Source of the DNA: Chthonomonadales bacterium
Lineage (GTDB): Bacteria; Armatimonadota; Chthonomonadetes; Chthonomonadales; CAJBBX01
NCBI GenBank assembly: GCA_027459625.1
Contig: DAIDHP010000020.1
Span: 1 to 64,000 of the forward strand
Direction of reading: 5' to 3'
Length of the DNA stretch: 64,000 nt
Part shown: positions 60,037-64,000 of the stretch, in pieces
Numbering within the stretch: the stretch's first letter is position 1
Layout of the letters: every line of letters starts with the position of its first letter
Position numbers and translations under genes: made by a program
Notes under the pieces: generated by a model
Databases searched by the model: none
What the model was told of the DNA's origin: nothing
The model's input: only the letters and a program-made list of their open reading frames with translations

Positions 60037-61770
60037 TTGAGAGCTTCTCACCTTTTCGCACCGACATTGCGTGAAATTCCATCTGATGCTGAATTAATTA
60101 GTCATCGTCTGTTATTAAGAGCAGGTTTCATTCGCAAGCTCGCCGCTGGTGTATACAGTTATCTCCCATTAGGTTGGAAGGTGCATCAGAAAATATCCCA
60201 GATCGTCAGAGAGGAGATGAACACCATCGGAGGTCAGGAAATGCTCATGCCCACCTTGGTGCCATCCGAATTGATGGAAGAGTCAGGAAGGATAAGCGTT
60301 GACGTTCTGTTCCATCTTCAGGATCGTTCGCTTCGCGAGTTCGTACTGGGTTTCACACATGAGGAGGTAATCACGGACATTGCCCGCAATAGCATGCGTT
60401 CGTGGAAGCAGCTTCCCATTCTTTTGTATCAAATACAAACCAAGTTCAGGGATGAACCAAGACCTCGGGGAGGTCTCGTAAGGGTCCGTGAGTTTACCAT
60501 GAAGGATGGGTACAGTTTTGATTACGATGAAGATGGGTTGGATCGTCAATATCAGGCGAATTACAAAGCCTATTGCACCATCTTTAACCGTTGCGGGCTG
60601 GAATATCTCGCTGTGGACGCCGATGCGGGGGCGATTGGGGGATCAGTCAACAAGGAATTCATGCTTTTGGCGGACAGCGGCGAGGACACCGTACTTCAAT
60701 GCGATTCGTGCGGTTACGCCGTGAACGCCGAGCGCGCGGATATCGGCGTTTCCTTAACGGAGAACTACGTTGATTCGTCCAAATCGAACAAAACCGGTGG
60801 GGAAGTGGTCTCCACGCCTGAAATGCATACGGTGCAACAGGTGTGTGAATTTCTCAAGGTGTCACCGCAACAATTGATTAAAACGATCATTGTGACCGCC
60901 GGCGAACAACCCGTCGCCGCGTTGGTGCGTGGGGACAGGGAGCTTAATCTCTCCAAGTTGGGGCGTCATTTGGGAAAACCGGTTCAAATGGCAACACCGG
61001 ATGTCATCGAACGCGTCACCGGTGCGCCGGTGGGATATGCGGGTCCGGTGGGATTGAATGAAGTTCCCATCATTGCCGACTACGAATTGAAGAGATCGAA
61101 AGATATGGTTGTGGGTGCAAATGAAGCGAACATGCATCGGATTCATGTCACACCGGAAATCGATTTCAAAATAACACAGTGGAACGACATACGCACCGCT
61201 ACGGCGGGGGATCGCTGCGGGCAGCCTTCCTGCAACGGTTCGTACAAGGAAACCAGAGGAATTGAGGTTGGGCACATTTTCAAGCTTGGTGTGAAATACA
61301 GCCAAGCCATGAACGCAAAGATCCAAAACGAAAAAGGGGAGATGCAGGATATTTTAATGGGTTGTTACGGGCTTGGGGTGAGTCGCGTGATGGCTTCGGC
61401 GATAGAGGCTCACCATGATGATGATGGCATCATTTGGCCTATCACCATAGCCCCTTATGAAGTGGTGATAATCCCCGTCAATCCCAGTGATGAGTTGCAA
61501 TGCCAAGCTGCGGATAAGTTATACGATCAGCTACTTTCCAAGGGCGTGGATGCGCTTTTGGATGATCGCAAGGAACGATCCGGAGTGAAATTCAACGATG
61601 CGGATCTCGTGGGATATTCAGTGAGAGTCGTCATCGGTCGCTCTCTTCAAGATGGCAAAATTGAAATATCCCTCAGACGTACGAAGACAAACAGGGAATT
61701 GGTTCCTATCGAAGATGCACCCTCTTATATCGCTTCGCTTGTATTGAAATTGAAGAGCGAATTGAAATGA
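60037..61770 (+). CDS. proS: Prolyl-tRNA synthetase (bacterial type with editing domain)
   Basis: A 577-residue class II aminoacyl-tRNA synthetase. It starts at TTG 60037, which has GGAGGG 7 nt upstream; the frame is open earlier, but that part has no site. Motifs are LLRAGFIRKLAAGVYSYLPL, TPTLVPSEL-type motif 1 (MPTLVPSELMEESGRI), motif 2 RDEPRPRGGLVRVREFTMKDGYSFD, and motif 3 MGCYGLGVSRVMASAIEAHH. The central YbaK-like editing domain (about 225-405) removes mischarged alanine: VCEFLKVSPQQLIKTIIVTA, LGRHLGKPVQMATP and VGYAGPVGL. The anticodon-binding domain closes the protein. Full length for the bacterial form. Confidence 0.95.
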   Translation: MRASHLFAPTLREIPSDAELISHRLLLRAGFIRKLAAGVYSYLPLGWKVHQKISQIVREEMNTIGGQEMLMPTLVPSELMEESGRISVDVLFHLQDRSLREFVLGFTHEEVITDIARNSMRSWKQLPILLYQIQTKFRDEPRPRGGLVRVREFTMKDGYSFDYDEDGLDRQYQANYKAYCTIFNRCGLEYLAVDADAGAIGGSVNKEFMLLADSGEDTVLQCDSCGYAVNAERADIGVSLTENYVDSSKSNKTGGEVVSTPEMHTVQQVCEFLKVSPQQLIKTIIVTAGEQPVAALVRGDRELNLSKLGRHLGKPVQMATPDVIERVTGAPVGYAGPVGLNEVPIIADYELKRSKDMVVGANEANMHRIHVTPEIDFKITQWNDIRTATAGDRCGQPSCNGSYKETRGIEVGHIFKLGVKYSQAMNAKIQNEKGEMQDILMGCYGLGVSRVMASAIEAHHDDDGIIWPITIAPYEVVIIPVNPSDELQCQAADKLYDQLLSKGVDALLDDRKERSGVKFNDADLVGYSVRVVIGRSLQDGKIEISLRRTKTNRELVPIEDAPSYIASLVLKLKSELK

Positions 61771-61778
61771 ATTGAATG

Positions 61779-62129
61779 ACATGGCTTCGTTCGAATGAAA
61801 AAAAACATGTGGTACTCCTGAGATAACCGGTTTGTCTCGTTTACGAAATTCCAGTGCGATATCATAAGCTCTCAGGAGGATAGCGTCCATATCGTTATCG
61901 CCACGAGGTCTGTCGGCGTATCAAGATCGATATACTCAAGTAATTTATCGGTGTCTTTGACTTCCCAATCGTTAGGCGTAAGAGAAGCTAGGCAGAGGAG
62001 CGCCAAGGACACCAATTTGCGAATAGACAACCTGGCACTTGTTTTTCGCCCCTTGGAACGGTAATAAGATGGCTGGATGATAAGTATCCGCTTCAAAACG
62101 AAGAAATATCCTCCTATGCCTGTCGTCAT
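61779..62129 (-). pseudogene. Remnant of a B12-binding radical SAM protein gene (frameshift and truncation)
   Basis: From ATG 62129 the minus strand reads KRILIIQPSYYRSKGRKTSA and LASLTPNDWEVKDTDKLLEY, then DLDTPTDLVAITI. This is the N-terminal B12-binding fold of the radical SAM family (typical: ILLINPP, GLAYLAAxL, VRVxDexxE, DLVGISV). It then meets a stop in frame. In the next frame near 61890 the expected continuation appears: RAYDIALEFRKRDKPVISGV, then PHVFFHSNEAM (typical: RAYEIADxFRxRGVPVVxGG.HVT). The remnant ends where it meets the 3' end of proS; the radical SAM CxxxCxxC half is absent. It is probably decaying. Confidence 0.65.
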
Positions 62130-62536
62130 ATTCCGCTTGACGCTTAAACTACATTTCATGTACAATGAAAATCAAAGCGATTTTGATAAGTGGCAATTCT
62201 CCTTATGTCATGACTCATTCATTACCGGAATGAATTTCATTGGACGCAAATAACGAATTATGCGTCATCGTGAATAAAGACCTGATGTTGATTTGATATC
62301 CAACGAGATATTTGCTACATATTCATGAGCCGGATATTATCCAAATTCATCCATATAAGTTATCTCAAGCGCATTCATGGCAAATACTCGCCTTATTCTA
62401 TGATACGAATACCCTGGTATTCGTATCATAATTGAGTATATTCAGTTTTAAGAGCTAACCGCACGAACAATCATGTATCGTCATTGGCAATTGCAGCGTC
62501 ATTATTCATTTGACTTCACAGGATAGTCGATTTGTC
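62130..62536. other. Upstream region of the ABC sugar-transport operon
   Basis: 407 nt without a gene. It contains the 32-bp palindrome at 62399-62430. No classical -35/-10 pair is evident beside it; the ATG 62537 has only a weak AGGA-like site. The rest is A+T-rich and featureless. Confidence 0.5.
62399..62430. promoter_or_regulatory. 32-bp perfect palindrome, probable operator
   Basis: The arms are TATGATACGAATACC (62399-62413) and GGTATTCGTATCATA (62416-62430), perfectly complementary with a 2-nt centre (CT). It is too tight for a terminator loop and has no T-run. Its position 107 nt before an ABC sugar transporter gene suggests a transcription-factor operator (for example of LacI type), though the regulator is not identified. 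Confidence 0.6.
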
Positions 62537-63886
62537 ATGAAAAAGTTCTTCGTGTTCACTTTCTTTTTTCTAATCGTTCTAAGTGTAGTCGCTTGGAAAA
62601 TCCAACCTCCCCCCAACCCTCCCGGTAAAACGGAACTGACTTGGGTGAGCGATGACAATCCGGCAAGAAGAGGTCAGATCGCACTTTATAATCAGTTATA
62701 CCCAAAGGATATTCTTAAATTGGACCCCGACAACTCCGGGATGGAGAAAGTGATTGTACAATCTCTGGCGGGTGTGGGACCGGATTTGTTTGATTGTTAC
62801 GACGGTTTCCAGTTGAGCGCCTATGTGAAATCAGGAATCGCGTGGGATATAACCGATCAACTCAAAAAAATGGGAATCAACGTGAAAAAACAGGTTTGGC
62901 CCTGCATTTTCCCCGATTTGATGCTTGATGGGCGGATTTACGGTGTGGGGACCAATGTCTCTGTAAACGCAATTTGGATTAACAAGAAACTTTTCGATGA
63001 AGACCACGTTCCGTATCCCAAGGGGCCCTGGACGTGGAAGCAGTTTATTCCGATAGCCGAGAAGATGACGAAACGAGATAGCACCGGTCGCATCGTCCAA
63101 TATGGATTGCTCTGCGATTGGTACAACTGGCCTCAGTTTATCATGCAATGGGGCGGGAGCATCTACTCCCCGGATGGCACGAGTTGCACCCTTGACAGTC
63201 CTCAATGCATCGCCGCGATTCAATTCATGCATGATCTTATCTACAAGTATCATGTGATGCCTAGCCCTGTGGAGCAGGCTGCAGCCACCGCCGGAGGATG
63301 GGGGTCCGGCACTATCAGTTTCTTTGCAGCCGACAAAGGAGCCATGGCTTTGGGGGGCAGGTGGTGGTTGTGCACCTTGCGTCAAAACAGTGTGCCCATG
63401 GATCTGGGGGTGGTCCCTTGTCCATTCGGACCCAAGCGCGTCTATCTCGGATATGGCAAAGCGACCTTAATAAATAAAAACAGCCCGAAAAGATACGAGG
63501 CGCTTAACTTCCTGAAATTCGAGGCGAGCAAAGCCTACAGCAATCTCATTTGTCATCAAGCCGACGGTTTCGGGCCGATAAAGGCGGATATACATGACCC
63601 CATCGTGCTTCACGATCCCGCATATCCTCAAGAGAATTACAACCAAGTGTGGATCAACGTGATGAAATATGCTCAACCGGAGCAGATATCCCCGTTTATA
63701 AACGGAAACACGGTGACGATCATCATCAATAAACAGATGGACCTTATTCAGGGCAATGAAAAATCCGTACCCGACGCAATGAGAACGGCTACGCGTCAGA
63801 TCAACGAAGAGATTCAAAAAACCATCGCCATTGATCCAACATTGCGCATGCGTTATGAGAAATTGACAGGGAGAACAGTCAATTGA
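62537..63886 (+). CDS. Extracellular solute-binding protein of an ABC sugar transporter (family 1)
   Basis: A 449-residue binding protein. An N-terminal hydrophobic segment (FFVFTFFFLIVLSVVAW), with no lipobox Cys, acts as signal or anchor. ELTWVSDDNPARRGQIALYN, LAGVGPDLFDCYDGFQLSAY, GVGTNVSVNAIWINKKLFDE and WTWKQFIPIAEKMTKRD are the pattern of maltose/oligosaccharide binding proteins. The Trp-rich segment WGSGTISFFAADKGAMALGG lies in the binding cleft. Its stop overlaps the TTG start of the permease gene (63883-63886). The substrate is probably a sugar or oligosaccharide but not defined. Confidence 0.88.
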   Translation: MKKFFVFTFFFLIVLSVVAWKIQPPPNPPGKTELTWVSDDNPARRGQIALYNQLYPKDILKLDPDNSGMEKVIVQSLAGVGPDLFDCYDGFQLSAYVKSGIAWDITDQLKKMGINVKKQVWPCIFPDLMLDGRIYGVGTNVSVNAIWINKKLFDEDHVPYPKGPWTWKQFIPIAEKMTKRDSTGRIVQYGLLCDWYNWPQFIMQWGGSIYSPDGTSCTLDSPQCIAAIQFMHDLIYKYHVMPSPVEQAAATAGGWGSGTISFFAADKGAMALGGRWWLCTLRQNSVPMDLGVVPCPFGPKRVYLGYGKATLINKNSPKRYEALNFLKFEASKAYSNLICHQADGFGPIKADIHDPIVLHDPAYPQENYNQVWINVMKYAQPEQISPFINGNTVTIIINKQMDLIQGNEKSVPDAMRTATRQINEEIQKTIAIDPTLRMRYEKLTGRTVN

Positions 63887-64000
63887 ACAAGTCTCGGAAA
63901 AGTTCGGATTTCTGGAGTGCAATGGGCTTCCTGTTGCCAAACCTCCTTGGCTTTCTTATCTTCACCGCCGGCCCCGTACTCTTCTCTCTTGCCGTCAGTT
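63883..64000 (+). CDS. ABC sugar transporter permease (N-terminal fragment, runs off the window)
   Basis: It starts at TTG 63883 overlapping the binding-protein stop. The first 39 residues (SAMGFLLPNLLGFLIFTAGP, then VLFSLAVS) are the N-terminal membrane segment of MalF-type sugar permeases. The gene continues beyond base 64000, so only the start is described. Confidence 0.8.
   Translation, partial: MNKSRKSSDFWSAMGFLLPNLLGFLIFTAGPVLFSLAVS

Noticed and set aside
1-64000. CRISPR array, rRNA genes, insertion sequences or replication origin
   Set aside because: I saw no regularly spaced direct repeats, rRNA sequence, transposase gene or DnaA-box cluster in the window.

Overview
The window looks like chromosomal DNA of a Gram-negative-type (diderm), flagellated, menaquinone-using bacterium, most likely from the Armatimonadota or a close neighbour. 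The clues are: a prepilin with the H-X9-DG style C-terminus and the phrases [10 protein letters not shown] and [16 protein letters not shown], which are very common in that phylum; futalosine-pathway menaquinone genes (mqnC, mqnE, an mqnD-like gene); a predicted outer-membrane beta-barrel; a SurA/PpiC-type chaperone; a copper-amine-oxidase-N-domain protein; and flhA/flhF. This is inferred from protein signatures only. Promoters that can be read are ordinary sigma-70 type (TTGACA/TTGACT with TAGAAT/TATAAT), and TTG and GTG starts are frequent.

Layout. 1-895 (minus): the 5' part of an S9 prolyl oligopeptidase gene and, directly upstream of it under one promoter, a tRNA-Cys. 1075-3135 (plus): a large beta-barrel protein. 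3262-8076 (plus): an unusual six-gene cluster made of an ExeA-like AAA ATPase, a small protein, a ParA ATPase, another small protein, a membrane HAMP protein with a degenerate class III cyclase domain, and an excisionase-type HTH protein. The two flanking small proteins share a near-identical N-terminal motif. I regard this as the best candidate for an undescribed system. 8174-12292: gpmA, a PpiC foldase, a copper-amine-oxidase-N protein and mqnD. 12298-15179 (minus): an operon of long-form hpf, fructokinase, pfkA and a small gene. 15441-17733 (minus): ispDF fusion and a PIN-TRAM membrane protein. 18159-22039 (minus): a transglutaminase protein and mqnEC. 22415-33804: D-aminoacylase, a membrane phosphatase-like protein coupled to recN, a receiver protein, HAD, a YyaL/DUF255 protein, an Eis-like acetyltransferase and a secreted protein carrying a pilin-like tail.

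33972-38416 (minus): a three-module GH18-NodB-GT2 membrane enzyme followed by (upstream of it) a second NodB deacetylase, suggesting exopolysaccharide synthesis and processing. 40183-45318 (plus): a compact cytochrome c maturation operon ccmABCDEF whose CcmE has Cys in place of the usual haem-binding His (CxxxY), with no ccmG or ccmH before the terminator. 45575-51227: a YcgR-like PilZ protein, a prepilin, flhF and flhA, that is c-di-GMP, pilus and flagellum functions. 51343-57106 (minus): glnD, a NarL-type regulator with an odd insertion, alr, and a cyclic-nucleotide-binding protein; between alr and the last one lies a plus-strand structured RNA candidate with a clear intrinsic terminator. 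57332-61770: a DUF3857/transglutaminase protein, a 59-residue membrane protein, and proS. 61779-62129: a frameshifted, truncated remnant of a B12-binding radical SAM gene. 62537-64000: start of a sugar ABC transporter operon (binding protein, permease) preceded by a 32-bp palindrome.

Some genes were called from reading the sequence directly (partial genes at both edges, ccmD, the pseudogene, the ncRNA). All function calls rest on recognised motifs and not on database searches.
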